A stretch of 64,000 nucleotides of DNA from Dermabacteraceae bacterium TAE3-ERU5 (lineage in GTDB: Bacteria > Actinomycetota > Actinomycetes > Actinomycetales > Dermabacteraceae): positions 62,001 to 126,000 of the forward strand of contig JAHUUK010000002.1 of the NCBI GenBank assembly GCA_019218375.1, read 5' to 3'. Both the position numbers and the translations under genes were made by a program. This document shows, one piece after another, positions 48,849-57,169 of this stretch. Each line of letters begins with the position of its first letter. Position 1 is the first letter of the stretch. Below the pieces are notes generated by a model. The model did not search any database. It worked only from the letters and a program-made list of their open reading frames with translations, and was not told where the DNA came from.

Positions 48849-50645
48849 ATGGCAGAAAACCTCGCGCAGCACGCCAGCCAGTACATTCGCCAGCACGCAA
48901 ACAACACCGTGCGCTGGCGGCTCTGGGGCCCCGCCGCGTTAGCCGAGGCGCGCGAGCGTGACCTGCCCCTTTTCGTTTCCATCGGCTACAGTTCCTGCCA
49001 CTGGTGCCACGTGATGAGCCGGGAATCGTTTTCTGATCCGGAAGTGGGCGCCTACCTGAACGAGCACTTCGTTCCGGTGAAGGTAGACCGCGAGGAACAC
49101 CCCGCGGTAGACCACGCCTACATGCGGGCAATGCTTGCCACCAGGGGAGAGGGCGGCTGGCCGCTAAACGCCTGCTGCCTGCCCGATGGTTCCCCCTTTT
49201 ACCTGGCCGCCTATCTGCCGCCCGTAAGCGCCGACGGAAAGATCGGCTGCCTCGATTTCCTGCGCAGCGTCTCAACCGCCTGGGGTAGCGCCGACGGCCG
49301 CGCCCGCCTGGAACTGACCGCCCAGCGCGTAGCAAAAAAGGTGGCCGACGAAACGGCCGCGGGCAGGCGCATAAGCGGGGAAGCCTGCACCCAGCAGGGC
49401 CTAGATGCGCTGCTGCGGAATCTTTTGCTGAGCCGGGATACGCGCTGGGGCGGCTGGGGGAGCGGCGCAAAGTTCCCGCTTCCGCTCGCCTATCAGGCCC
49501 TGCTGCGCACGGGAGTGCCCTTCGCCGTGGAGGCGGTGTGCGCCGACATAGACATGCTGCTGGCCTCCGCCCTCACAGATCACGTGGGCGGCGGCTTTTT
49601 CCGCTATTGCGTGGACGAGATGTGGGACGTTCCCCATTTCGAAAAAATGCTTTGCGATAACGCCCTCATCACCTCGCTTCTGGCCGCGCGCCACAACATC
49701 GCGCCGAGCGAAAGCAGCGCGCGGGAGCTGGCAGCGGCTGCGTCGGCCCTGCAAGAAATCTTCGCCATGGAAAACGGCCTGCTGACCTCCGGCATAGATG
49801 CGGAATCCCCGCTTCCAGGGGAAAGCGAAAGCAGCGAGGGCGCCTACTACCTGTGGCACCGCAAGGCGCTGCGCGAGGCCTTGGATGCGGGAAACGGTAG
49901 CGCTGCCGCGACGGCCTGGGCGGAGGCTTACAACATTCGCGCAGAAGCCAGCTACCGCATCGACCATTGCACGCCGCGCCGCGTGCCGGGTAGCGACTAC
50001 CGCACCCCGCCCGAGGTGCACGCCCGGCTCCGCGAAGCGCAAAAGCGCCGGATCGCGCCGCAGCGCTCCGAAGCGTCCGTGCTGGCATGGACTTTCCTGG
50101 CGGTGGCGGCGCTGGCCGACGCGGGGCGCTCGCTCGCGGATGAAGCCCTGACGCGCGCAGGCCGTGAACTCTACGAGAACGCCTTGCGGCTGCATACGGA
50201 CGTATCGGGCACCTTGCGCAGGGTGGCCACGCTGGCGGGCCCGGCGGGACCGGCTGCCGGCCTGGACGATCTGGCGGCGGGCGCGCTCGCGGCGATCTCC
50301 CTGGGAGAGGGCGCAGAAGCCGCCCGGCTGCTGCGGCTTTGCGATGAAACCTGCCGTGACAGGGAGGGTAGACTGCGCGACGCGGCCAGCGATGACCCCG
50401 CCCAGCTACCCCCGGCAGGGGCGGCGCAGACGGATTCGGGAGCCCCCGCGGGGAGCAACAGTTACGCGTTGGCTCAGGCGAAGCTCGCGCGGCTAATCCC
50501 CGAGGAGCGCGCCAGCCGCGCCCAAGCGGCCCGCGCTGCGCTGCGCGAGAGCGGGGCCGACGTCACTTCCGCGCCGCAGCTTTACGGGCAGTGGCTACAG
50601 GCCGCGCTGCTGCTGCACGCGATGGGGGAACTGAACGATGAGTGA
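48849..50645 (+). CDS. DUF255 thioredoxin-domain protein (YyaL/SSP411-like)
   Basis: A 598-residue protein with an N-terminal thioredoxin-like domain and a C-terminal alpha/alpha-barrel of the six-hairpin glycosidase type. The CxxC is C50-H-W-C53 in SSCHWCHVM, followed by VKVDREEHPAVD and GGWPLNACCLPDG, all family hallmarks. HVGGGFFRYCVDEMWDVPHF and YYLWHRKAL mark the barrel. The entry motif (NLAQHASQYIRQHANNTVRW) keeps the Q-H-A-N pattern but has Thr-Val-Arg where the family usually has Pro-Val-Asp. The biochemical role is unknown. The stop overlaps the next gene by 8 bases. Confidence 0.88.
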   Translation: MAENLAQHASQYIRQHANNTVRWRLWGPAALAEARERDLPLFVSIGYSSCHWCHVMSRESFSDPEVGAYLNEHFVPVKVDREEHPAVDHAYMRAMLATRGEGGWPLNACCLPDGSPFYLAAYLPPVSADGKIGCLDFLRSVSTAWGSADGRARLELTAQRVAKKVADETAAGRRISGEACTQQGLDALLRNLLLSRDTRWGGWGSGAKFPLPLAYQALLRTGVPFAVEAVCADIDMLLASALTDHVGGGFFRYCVDEMWDVPHFEKMLCDNALITSLLAARHNIAPSESSARELAAAASALQEIFAMENGLLTSGIDAESPLPGESESSEGAYYLWHRKALREALDAGNGSAAATAWAEAYNIRAEASYRIDHCTPRRVPGSDYRTPPEVHARLREAQKRRIAPQRSEASVLAWTFLAVAALADAGRSLADEALTRAGRELYENALRLHTDVSGTLRRVATLAGPAGPAAGLDDLAAGALAAISLGEGAEAARLLRLCDETCRDREGRLRDAASDDPAQLPPAGAAQTDSGAPAGSNSYALAQAKLARLIPEERASRAQAARAALRESGADVTSAPQLYGQWLQAALLLHAMGELNDE

Positions 50646-51507
50646 GAGCGAAAAGAAACGCAGCCACATTACCGCCCACGGGGAAACCAGCTATTCCCCG
50701 TCGTCCCTGCTTAGGGCACTTACCGCTAACCCGCTGGACTATTCCCAGCTGCGTAACGGCGGGGAGGAAGACCCACCCATGCGCGAGCTCGGCACCGTGG
50801 GGAAGGCCGGGGTTGCCGTGCTTGCCGTGGCGCTCGGGTTCATGGTGTCCGCCAGCGCGGTGGCGCTGCGCAAGCCGGTTACGGGGGCGGACAACCCGCG
50901 CACCTATTTGAGTAAACAGCTCGAACAGCGCCGCCAGGACGTCGATGCCCTGGTCGCTTTGAATCAGCAGCGCCAAGAAAAAGTTTCGCAGCTACAGGGG
51001 CAGGTGCTCGGCGGCGGGACAGGCGCGGAACTTTCTCGCAACGAAGAAATAACGGGGGCGACGGACCTAACGGGAGAAGGAATAGTCGTGCAGTTGCAGG
51101 ATTCGCAGGGGCAGCGCACACTTCCCGGTCAGACCGCCACCGCAGGCACCAACCGCGTACGCGATACAGAAGTGCAGCTGGTGGTAAACGCGCTCTGGCA
51201 CGGGGGAGCGGAAGCTATCTCGGTGAACGGGCAGCGGGTCACCGCGCGCACGGCAATTCGCACGGCGGGAGATTCAATCCTGGTAGATTTCCGTCCGCTT
51301 TCGCCGCCCTATGAGATAACCGCGATCGGGGACCCGGATCGCCTCTACAACTCTTTCGCCAAAAGCTCTGCCGCGACGGAACTGCGCCAGCTGGGTGCCC
51401 AGTACGGTATCGGCTGGAACGTTGCGAAAGGCAGTAAACTGATTGTGCCTAAGGCACCCATCGGACCGCTGCGCCATGTCCGATTAAAGGAAGGAAACCA
51501 GGAATGA
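50638..51507 (+). CDS. DUF881 family membrane-anchored protein (first copy)
   Basis: A 289-residue protein with a 60-residue cytosolic N-terminus, one membrane helix (about 58-78), a coiled-coil segment (SKQLEQRRQDVDALVALNQQ) and an extracytoplasmic DUF881 domain. Domain hallmarks are GEGIVVQLQDSQ, VNALWHGGAEAISVNGQRV and PPYEITAIGDPDRL. In actinobacteria such proteins flank sbp and often lie near division regulators. The molecular role is unknown. Its stop overlaps the ATG of sbp. Confidence 0.9.
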   Translation: MSESEKKRSHITAHGETSYSPSSLLRALTANPLDYSQLRNGGEEDPPMRELGTVGKAGVAVLAVALGFMVSASAVALRKPVTGADNPRTYLSKQLEQRRQDVDALVALNQQRQEKVSQLQGQVLGGGTGAELSRNEEITGATDLTGEGIVVQLQDSQGQRTLPGQTATAGTNRVRDTEVQLVVNALWHGGAEAISVNGQRVTARTAIRTAGDSILVDFRPLSPPYEITAIGDPDRLYNSFAKSSAATELRQLGAQYGIGWNVAKGSKLIVPKAPIGPLRHVRLKEGNQE

Positions 51508-51836
51508 TCGCTATCATCGGCCTAGTCCTGGGCGTGATTATCGGCCTTTTGCTACAGCCCGACGTGCCGGTGGCGCTGCAGCCGTACCTACCAATCGCGG
51601 TAGTGGCGGCCCTAGATACCCTGTTCGGCGGTTTCCGTGCCGCCCTAGAGGGGCTGTTTGATGCGCACGTGTTCATCATTTCCTTCCTTTTCAACGTGGT
51701 GCTGGCGGCCTTCATCGTGTTCCTGGGGGACCAGCTGGGCGTGGGCGCTCAGCTTTCCACCGCGGTTGTAGTTGTGCTCGGTATCCGCATCTTCGCGAAC
51801 GCCGCCTCCATTCGTCGCCACGTCTTTAAGGCCTAA
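51504..51836 (+). CDS. sbp: Small basic protein (DUF1290)
   Basis: A 110-residue membrane protein of the Sbp/DUF1290 family, named for B. subtilis Sbp encoded before ftsA-ftsZ. Three helices are visible at about 1-18, 28-45 and 52-75, with a further hydrophobic stretch at about 80-100. The motif LDTLFGGFRAALEGLFDAHVF is typical (read as LDTLFGGFRA then FDAHVF). It is sandwiched between two DUF881 genes with translational coupling upstream, the conserved actinobacterial arrangement. Function is unknown. Confidence 0.9.
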   Translation: MIAIIGLVLGVIIGLLLQPDVPVALQPYLPIAVVAALDTLFGGFRAALEGLFDAHVFIISFLFNVVLAAFIVFLGDQLGVGAQLSTAVVVVLGIRIFANAASIRRHVFKA

Positions 51837-51839
51837 CGC

Positions 51840-52562
51840 ATGGAGCAACAAGAGATCAGTGGCTGGCAGCGCATCCGCAACATTTTGCGCCCGCGCTGGA
51901 AGCTTTCGCAGGTCGTGGTGGGCATCCTGTGCCTGCTGGTCGGCCTGACAATAGCGATCCAAGTGCGCGAGACGCGCCAGGAACCGCTGGATCAAATGAG
52001 CCAGCAAGATCTGGTCCGCCTGCTTGATGAATCGAACCGTCATGTCGGCCAGCTACAGCAGGAATCGCGCGAACTGGAAACCACTCTGCGCGAACTCGAA
52101 AACGGCCAACAGAATTCGCTCGCGGCCCGCGCCGCCGCGCAGGAAAGACTAAAGACGCTGCAGGTTCTAGCCGGGGAAATCCCCGCCCAGGGACCGGGAG
52201 TGCGCGTTATCGTGGCCGACGGCGGGGCCGGGGTAAAGCCGCAGACCCTGCTCACGGTTTTGGAAGAACTGCGCAACGCGGGTGCCGAGGTTGTGCAGCT
52301 AAATAGCGTCCGCATAGTCGCTTCATCCTCCATCACGGGAAAACCCGGTCAGATAGTGGTGGATAAAAAGACCCTCAAAGCGCCCTACGAGTTTCGCGTC
52401 ATCGGCCCGGCGGACGTGATTGATCCCGCGCTTAAGATCCCCGGCGGCGCCGCGGATACGGTCACTTCCGACGGCGGTGATCTGACGGTGTCGCAGCTGG
52501 ATAACGTCACGATCAACGCGGTTGTGCCCCCGAGCGAGTTCCAGCATGCGAAGACGAAGTAG
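51840..52562 (+). CDS. DUF881 family membrane-anchored protein (second copy)
   Basis: A 240-residue paralogue of the DUF881 protein at 50.6 kb. It has one membrane helix at about 25-43, a coiled coil rich in Q, E and L (about 50-110), then the DUF881 domain with GPGVRVIVADGG, LLTVLEELRNAGAEVVQLN and APYEFRVIGPADVIDP. Start ATG 51840 lies 3 bases after the sbp stop. The two copies are clearly diverged, so duplication is old. Probably forms an envelope complex with Sbp, which is inference. Confidence 0.9.
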   Translation: MEQQEISGWQRIRNILRPRWKLSQVVVGILCLLVGLTIAIQVRETRQEPLDQMSQQDLVRLLDESNRHVGQLQQESRELETTLRELENGQQNSLAARAAAQERLKTLQVLAGEIPAQGPGVRVIVADGGAGVKPQTLLTVLEELRNAGAEVVQLNSVRIVASSSITGKPGQIVVDKKTLKAPYEFRVIGPADVIDPALKIPGGAADTVTSDGGDLTVSQLDNVTINAVVPPSEFQHAKTK

Positions 52563-52682
52563 GAATCTTTTCCAAAACTGAGTAAAACCTGGCTGCAGGT
52601 GGCCTCTGGCGGTCAGAAAACCTTTCCGGGCATGACAAAATGGGAGGGTATCTAATGTGCGCACGAGCGGAGGGACTAGGAA

Positions 52683-53132
52683 ATGAACTCCCACGAACAG
52701 GCGAGCGCGCCTGACCCCACCCTCGATCAGACGAGCGTCTTTAAGGCGATCTCTGCGGAGGACTTTGCAGAAGACCAGGTTGTCGGTCTTAGTCAGCAGG
52801 ATAAGCAGGCTATTTCTGCTCTTCCGGAAGCTTGCGCGCTGTTAATCGTGCGTAAGGGCCCCAATATGGGGGCCAGGTTCCTGCTTGACGCGGAAAAGAC
52901 CGTGGCCGGCAGGCATCCCAACTGCGAAATCTTCCTGGACGACGTCACCGTTTCCCGCCAGCACGCGGCCTTCCTGCGCGATGCCGACGGTTTCGTGCTG
53001 CGCGATCTGGGCTCCCTGAACGGCACCTACGTCGGCAATGATCGCGTGGACGAGGTGCGTTTGAGCGCCGGCCAGGAAATTCATGTCGGTAAATACCGCC
53101 TGACCTTCCACCCCGCGGTAGCGGAGAACTGA
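52683..53132 (+). CDS. garA: FHA-domain protein, GarA/OdhI-like
   Basis: A 149-residue protein with a phosphorylatable N-terminal tail and one FHA domain (about 65-145). The tail contains DQTSVF (T17), equivalent to the kinase-target motif of GarA and OdhI. The FHA core has AGRHPNCEIFLDD, VSRQHA and LGSLNGTYVGNDRV. In mycobacteria and corynebacteria, unphosphorylated GarA/OdhI inhibits 2-oxoglutarate dehydrogenase and regulates glutamate metabolism under PknG/PknB control. Neighbouring MerR genes match the garA locus of M. tuberculosis. Confidence 0.88.
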   Translation: MNSHEQASAPDPTLDQTSVFKAISAEDFAEDQVVGLSQQDKQAISALPEACALLIVRKGPNMGARFLLDAEKTVAGRHPNCEIFLDDVTVSRQHAAFLRDADGFVLRDLGSLNGTYVGNDRVDEVRLSAGQEIHVGKYRLTFHPAVAEN

Positions 53133-53139
53133 GCAGGCT

Positions 53140-53814
53140 TTGGCTGCCTCCGCCTTCGCTTCCCCCGGCGGCGCCTCCGGCAGGTTCTCGATCGGTCAAG
53201 TGATCGGGATGCTGCGGGAAGAGTTTCCCACCCTGCGGCCTTCCAAACTGCATTTTTTGGAATCGCAGGGCCTGATCTCTCCCTCGCGCACAGAGGCCGG
53301 TTATCGCAAATATTCCCGCGATGACGTGACTCGCCTACAGTTCATTCTGCGCGCGCAGCGCGACTGGCGCTGGCAGCTTTCCATGATTGCCGATCACATA
53401 GATAAGCACGGCTGCGAAGACGGCCAGGTGACTAGCATCGCTGCGCACCGGGCTCCCGTCAGGCTGAGCGCGGCAGAGCTTCGTTCGCGTGCGCAGCTTG
53501 ACGATTCTTTGTTGGAAGAGCTTTTCTCTTACGGTTTTCTTGATCCGCAGGCCGCCTTTTACGGCCAGGCCGAGCTGGACCTGGCGCTTGCGGCCCGGAA
53601 ACTTGCGGACGAGGGGCTGCACCCGAGGCATTTGACCCTGGTGCGCACAGCCGTAGGAAGGCATGCGCACCTGGTACACAGTGTTTCCCTGCCGCACGAA
53701 ATGCGCAGGGCGCCGGAGGCAAAAGAGCAGGCTAAGCAGATGACGCAGGAACTTGCGGAGTCCCTCATCACCATCTATTCCGCGCTGCTTAGGGACGAGG
53801 TTTCTAAGTCTTAA
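53140..53814 (+). CDS. ftsR: MerR-family regulator, FtsR-like
   Basis: A 224-residue regulator with a MerR DNA-binding domain at about residues 16-85 (FSIGQVIGMLREEFPTLRPSKLHFLESQGL, here described by its start FSIGQVIGML and the LRPSKLHFLE helix; then SRTEAGYRKYSRDDV). It matches the regulator encoded after garA (Rv1828 in M. tuberculosis), whose C. glutamicum homologue FtsR activates ftsZ. The TTG start lies 7 bases after garA. The C-terminal half is helical and probably holds the dimerisation and sensor part. The target genes here are not visible. Confidence 0.85.
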   Translation: MAASAFASPGGASGRFSIGQVIGMLREEFPTLRPSKLHFLESQGLISPSRTEAGYRKYSRDDVTRLQFILRAQRDWRWQLSMIADHIDKHGCEDGQVTSIAAHRAPVRLSAAELRSRAQLDDSLLEELFSYGFLDPQAAFYGQAELDLALAARKLADEGLHPRHLTLVRTAVGRHAHLVHSVSLPHEMRRAPEAKEQAKQMTQELAESLITIYSALLRDEVSKS

Positions 53815-53949
53815 CAAGCGAGGGAATGCGCGCGCAATTTTTCTAGTAAATATTGGCGTGTCGGCCCTCGTATTTGCTGGGTTATCCCGGTATTCTGGCG
53901 GCAGATCCTCATTCTTCTTCCCCATTTAGAGGATCCCGGAGGAAAACAC

Positions 53950-54522
53950 GTGAGCGAGTTCGATTCGTGGTTCGATAGCGAACCCACTTTTAAAGCTTCG
54001 CAGGGCGTTTTGTTCGGTTCGCAGATCGAACCGGAGGATGCCGCTGAAACGGGCTACCGTGGCCCTGCCGCCTGCAAGGCTGCCGGTATTACCTACCGCC
54101 AGCTTGATTACTGGGCGCGCACGCACCTGGTTGAGCCCAGCATCCGCTCCGCTAGCGGCTCCGGCACCCAGCGTCTTTACGGCTTCCGCGACATCGTAGT
54201 GCTGAAGGTGGTAAAGCGTCTGCTCGACACCGGGGTTTCCCTGCCGCAGATTCGCGTGGCGGTTGAGGCGCTGCGTGAGCGTGGGGTAGAGGATCTTTCC
54301 GAGGTCACTTTGATGAGCGACGGCGCTTCGGTCTACGAATGCGCCGATGCAGACGAGGTATTTGACCTGGTGCAGGGTGGTCAGGGCGTGTTCGGCATTG
54401 CTGTCGGCCGGGTTCGCCGCGAGGTTGAATCCTCGCTGCTGGAAATGCCTAGCGTCACCGCTGAAGAGGCCAGCGCGAATGATGAACTCGCAGCCCGCCG
54501 CAAGGCCCGCATGAGCGGCTGA
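53950..54522 (+). CDS. MerR-family regulator (Rv1830-like)
   Basis: A 190-residue protein with a central MerR helix-turn-helix (GYRGPAACKAAGITYRQ is the first helix region, then LDYWARTHLVEPS and GTQRLYGFRDIVVLKVVKRLL). Context and motif order match the second MerR gene of the garA locus. The acidic N-terminal tail (SEFDSWFDSEPTF) is long for the family. GTG 53950 lies after CGGAGGA. The intervening DUF151 nuclease gene seen in mycobacteria is absent; a 135-base gap lies there instead. Confidence 0.85.
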   Translation: MSEFDSWFDSEPTFKASQGVLFGSQIEPEDAAETGYRGPAACKAAGITYRQLDYWARTHLVEPSIRSASGSGTQRLYGFRDIVVLKVVKRLLDTGVSLPQIRVAVEALRERGVEDLSEVTLMSDGASVYECADADEVFDLVQGGQGVFGIAVGRVRREVESSLLEMPSVTAEEASANDELAARRKARMSG

Positions 54523-54532
54523 TAAATTTTTT

Positions 54533-54572
54533 AGCGGGCCGTAGGGGTTTTCCCTGCGGCCCGCTTTATTTT
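54533..54572 (+). terminator. Terminator after the second MerR gene
   Basis: AGCGGGCCG pairs with CGGCCCGCT, with an inner AGGG/CCCT stem and GTTTT loop. TTATTTTT follows. Confidence 0.92.
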
Positions 54573-54577
54573 TAGCA

Positions 54578-54618
54578 GAAAAGGAAACCGCCCCCGTTGA
54601 TTCTCGGGGGCGGTTTTC
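54578..54618 (-). terminator. Terminator after the ParA gene (minus strand)
   Basis: AACCGCCCCCG pairs with CGGGGGCGGTT around TTGATTCT. On the minus strand it is followed by TTCCTTTTC. It sits back to back with the MerR terminator. Confidence 0.85.
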
Positions 54619-54628
54619 TTAACTCGTT

Positions 54629-55468
54629 TTAAGCCTCGCTGTCGGGACGCACCCGGCTTACGGGTTCCTCCCCGAAGCGTTCGTCGCGATTACGCAGCAC
54701 CGTATCGAGTAGCTGATCGAACTGAGCGGCAAGCGCCGGTCCGCTGGCTCCCTGATACTTGTGCAGCGGCACCGCTGAGCCCTGCGCCTGCTGGAGGCCT
54801 ACGCGCTCCTCAATCACCGGATTAACGATCATTTCGTTGCCGTAGCGTTCGCGCAGTTCGTTAAGGCGGAAAGCGTGCTCAACAGAACGCGGACGGAAAC
54901 GGTTTACGGCGATACCGAGCAGTTCCAGCTCGGGGGCGTGCCCCTGTTCGCGCAGCTCGGAAATAAGCTTGAATGCGCGGTCCGCAGCCGATACGGCATA
55001 AATACCGGGTTCGCTAACCACCAGTGCGCTATCCGACGCGGTAAGGCCCATCTGGGTCAGCCCGTTCAGGGAAGGCGGGCAGTCGATCAGTACCAGCCCG
55101 TATTCCGTGCGGCGCTTCATCAGCGCTTCGCGCAAGCGGCGCAGCGTGCGCGCGGTGGGGGTGGGGGAGTCTAGGCGACCGGAGCGGAAAGAGCCCGGAA
55201 TCATATCCAGCCTGGTTTTGCTCTCAAGCGCCCACGGAGTCGGCCGGATGGCACGTTCAATGGTTTCGGTGCGGGCAGAAGCCACGACCTCGGCAACGTC
55301 TAGGCCATCAACCTGGCTACCCAGCAGCCCCAGGGTGGTATCACCCTGCGGGTCAAGGTCAAGCACAAGGGTATCTATGCCCCTGTGCAGGGCAGCGGAA
55401 GCAAGGCCAAGGGTGACGGACGTCTTGCCGACACCACCTTTGAGGGAACAAACGCTCAGAGTGAACAC
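54629..55468 (-). CDS. ParA/MinD-type ATPase, orphan
   Basis: A 279-residue deviant Walker ATPase: SLKGGVGKTSV near the N-terminus, LVLDLDPQGDTTLGLLG, and VLIDCPPSLNGLT. It has no adjacent parB and differs from the xerD-linked ParA (30 residues shorter at the N-terminus). Corynebacteria encode a second ParA-like protein (PldP) affecting division-site placement; whether this is its equivalent cannot be told. It is a single-gene unit with a leaderless-type start at GTG 55468 and its own terminator. The C-terminal tail is charged. Confidence 0.85.
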   Translation of the reverse strand: MFTLSVCSLKGGVGKTSVTLGLASAALHRGIDTLVLDLDPQGDTTLGLLGSQVDGLDVAEVVASARTETIERAIRPTPWALESKTRLDMIPGSFRSGRLDSPTPTARTLRRLREALMKRRTEYGLVLIDCPPSLNGLTQMGLTASDSALVVSEPGIYAVSAADRAFKLISELREQGHAPELELLGIAVNRFRPRSVEHAFRLNELRERYGNEMIVNPVIEERVGLQQAQGSAVPLHKYQGASGPALAAQFDQLLDTVLRNRDERFGEEPVSRVRPDSEA

Positions 55469-55480
55469 TGCTCTACTCTA
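55469..55480 (-). promoter_or_regulatory. Predicted leaderless promoter -10 of the orphan ParA gene
   Basis: On the minus strand TAGAGT (55480-55475), six bases (AGAGCA), then GTG 55468. Confidence 0.5.
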
Positions 55481-55536
55481 CCTTTTCGATTCGCAGGGAT
55501 GTGCACGACACGGAAACCTTTTGTGTGCGCATAACG

Positions 55537-56562
55537 TCACGCCAGCTCAGCTATCGCACGGGCAATCGCCAGGGAGGGATCTACCTCGGGAGCCTGCGGG
55601 GCGGGAGTTGCGGGGCGCTGCGATAGCGGCGCCTTACTTTCCAGATCGTAACGGGCAATGCCGTAACGCTCCCAGAAGTTTTCCACCCAATCCGGCGCCT
55701 TACCGGCATAAACAGACCAGGAGGGCAGGCCTAGCGCCGCAGCTTCAACAATCCCGGTAGAAAACACGCCTACCACCGGGGCGGCCAGCTCCTGCAAGCC
55801 GATTCGGCGCTTATCTATACGCATTCCCTTACGCTCCCAGAGCGCGTGCTGAAGGCGGGAGAGCTTGTCTATTTCCGACGGGTGCGGGCGGTAGGTAGCG
55901 TCAGTTGCGCGCCAGAAAGCTTCGGTCGTTGCCGCGAGTGCACGGCGCGGCAGTTCGGCACCGTGCAACTGCCCCAGGAAATAGGGCGTGTCTGCGTCGG
56001 CCAATTCCACCCGCGGCTTCTGGCTGGCCGCATAAATTAGCTTGGAGCCGACGACGCTGTGCGTGATATCGCCACGCCCGCTGGCCCAAAATGCAGCGTC
56101 TTCGTCGCTGAACGCAAGAAGGTGCGCATCCCGCGGCAGCGGGGGAGCGTAGGGGGTCATGAGCCCGTGCTGAACCACCACAAAGCGGGCGTTACAGCGG
56201 TGAGCAAGCTCTTCAGCAAAAGCCCCCATCGGCAGATAGTTGCCCGACGCAATCACCGCGCGGGGCGTTAGCTCTTGCGTGCTTTCGCCCTTCACCCATT
56301 CGGGCCCCAAATCTAATTCACCGGGTGCGATAACCGCTGCCGATAGTTCGCTATGGGAAAGAAACGAAAGGTTTGCCGCTACGTTGGAGGGGGTTGCTGA
56401 TTCAAGCGCCACAAGGATCGCGGGATTATTGCCGCGTACATAAAGCACCGGGGTGGCAGCTTGGGGCGACTTGCCGGGCAGGAGACGCTTGATTCGCCTA
56501 AATAGCGATACTTTGTTTTGCCAAGCCTGCCATTCGGCCAGGTCATCCGGGTAAAAAAGCAC
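55537..56562 (-). CDS. Predicted glycan-synthesis transferase (GT-B-like / polyol-phosphate or sialyl-type transferase)
   Basis: A 341-residue cytosolic protein that I place only loosely. The C-terminal half has the pattern YRPHPSEID, then GVFSTGIVEAAALGLPSW. This is the layout of GT-B-like transferases such as CDP-glycerol phosphotransferases and polysialyltransferase-like enzymes (K/R-P-H-P, then a G-x-x-S-T loop with a conserved Glu). VVVQHGLMTPYAPPL in the middle fits the same fold. It follows the hexapeptide acyltransferase by 28 bases, so the two likely act on one surface polymer. A GTG start with GGAG about 10 bases upstream is used. Confidence 0.55.
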   Translation of the reverse strand: MLFYPDDLAEWQAWQNKVSLFRRIKRLLPGKSPQAATPVLYVRGNNPAILVALESATPSNVAANLSFLSHSELSAAVIAPGELDLGPEWVKGESTQELTPRAVIASGNYLPMGAFAEELAHRCNARFVVVQHGLMTPYAPPLPRDAHLLAFSDEDAAFWASGRGDITHSVVGSKLIYAASQKPRVELADADTPYFLGQLHGAELPRRALAATTEAFWRATDATYRPHPSEIDKLSRLQHALWERKGMRIDKRRIGLQELAAPVVGVFSTGIVEAAALGLPSWSVYAGKAPDWVENFWERYGIARYDLESKAPLSQRPATPAPQAPEVDPSLAIARAIAELA

Positions 56563-56590
56563 CTAACAAATCTCCGTACGTAAACTCTGA

Positions 56591-57127
56591 CTAGCGAATC
56601 TGCTTTGCCGGGACACCTGCGACGGTTGCTCCTGCGGGAACGTCTTTAGTTACCACCGCTCCGGTTCCGATGGTGGCACCATCGCCTATTTTTACGCCAC
56701 CCAGGATTACCGCGCGCTGTCCGATGAATACCCTATCCCCAATTACCGTTGGCCCCCTGTGGGTGACCGCCATATCAGAATGCGGGTCGTGCGCTCCGGT
56801 ACTGACTAAGACCCCATCCGTAAACATACATTTATTGCCTATGGTTATGTCGTCTACGGCATGAAGGTGTATTTCGTGCCCGAAGTAGTTTCCTGACCCC
56901 ACCTGCAAATTAGCGCCGCTTTCCGTAGCGAGCCAGGCCCCCTCGTAAAACACGTTGCTTTCGCCAACGGTGATTCTTTCGCTGCCCGCTATGCGCAGGG
57001 GAGAAACTAGGGTGCTGCTGGGGGCGAATGAGGCGAACGCGCGGGGATAGACGAAACGGCTCCAGAGGCGAGCCAGCCGCCAGCGTAGACTGGGGCGCAG
57101 GCTGATCAAGATGCGCGCAATATTCAT
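56591..57127 (-). CDS. Hexapeptide-repeat acyltransferase
   Basis: A 178-residue left-handed beta-helix protein with successive hexads, for example [18 protein letters not shown] followed by [13 protein letters not shown] and the terminal [15 protein letters not shown]. This C-terminus is typical of sugar O-acetyltransferases (CysE/LacA/WbbJ group). The metal-free active-site His is likely in [10 protein letters not shown]. The first 40 residues are basic and may contact the membrane. It is the first gene of a two-gene unit with the putative glycan transferase. Role in acetylating a surface polysaccharide is inference. Confidence 0.85.
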   Translation of the reverse strand: MNIARILISLRPSLRWRLARLWSRFVYPRAFASFAPSSTLVSPLRIAGSERITVGESNVFYEGAWLATESGANLQVGSGNYFGHEIHLHAVDDITIGNKCMFTDGVLVSTGAHDPHSDMAVTHRGPTVIGDRVFIGQRAVILGGVKIGDGATIGTGAVVTKDVPAGATVAGVPAKQIR

Positions 57128-57139
57128 AGGCGGATTCTA
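57128..57139 (-). promoter_or_regulatory. Predicted leaderless promoter -10 of the acyltransferase gene
   Basis: On the minus strand TAGAAT (57139-57134), six bases (CCGCCT), then ATG 57127. Confidence 0.52.
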
Positions 57140-57169
57140 CCAGCGAAGAAGTAACAAACAGGGGGAGCG

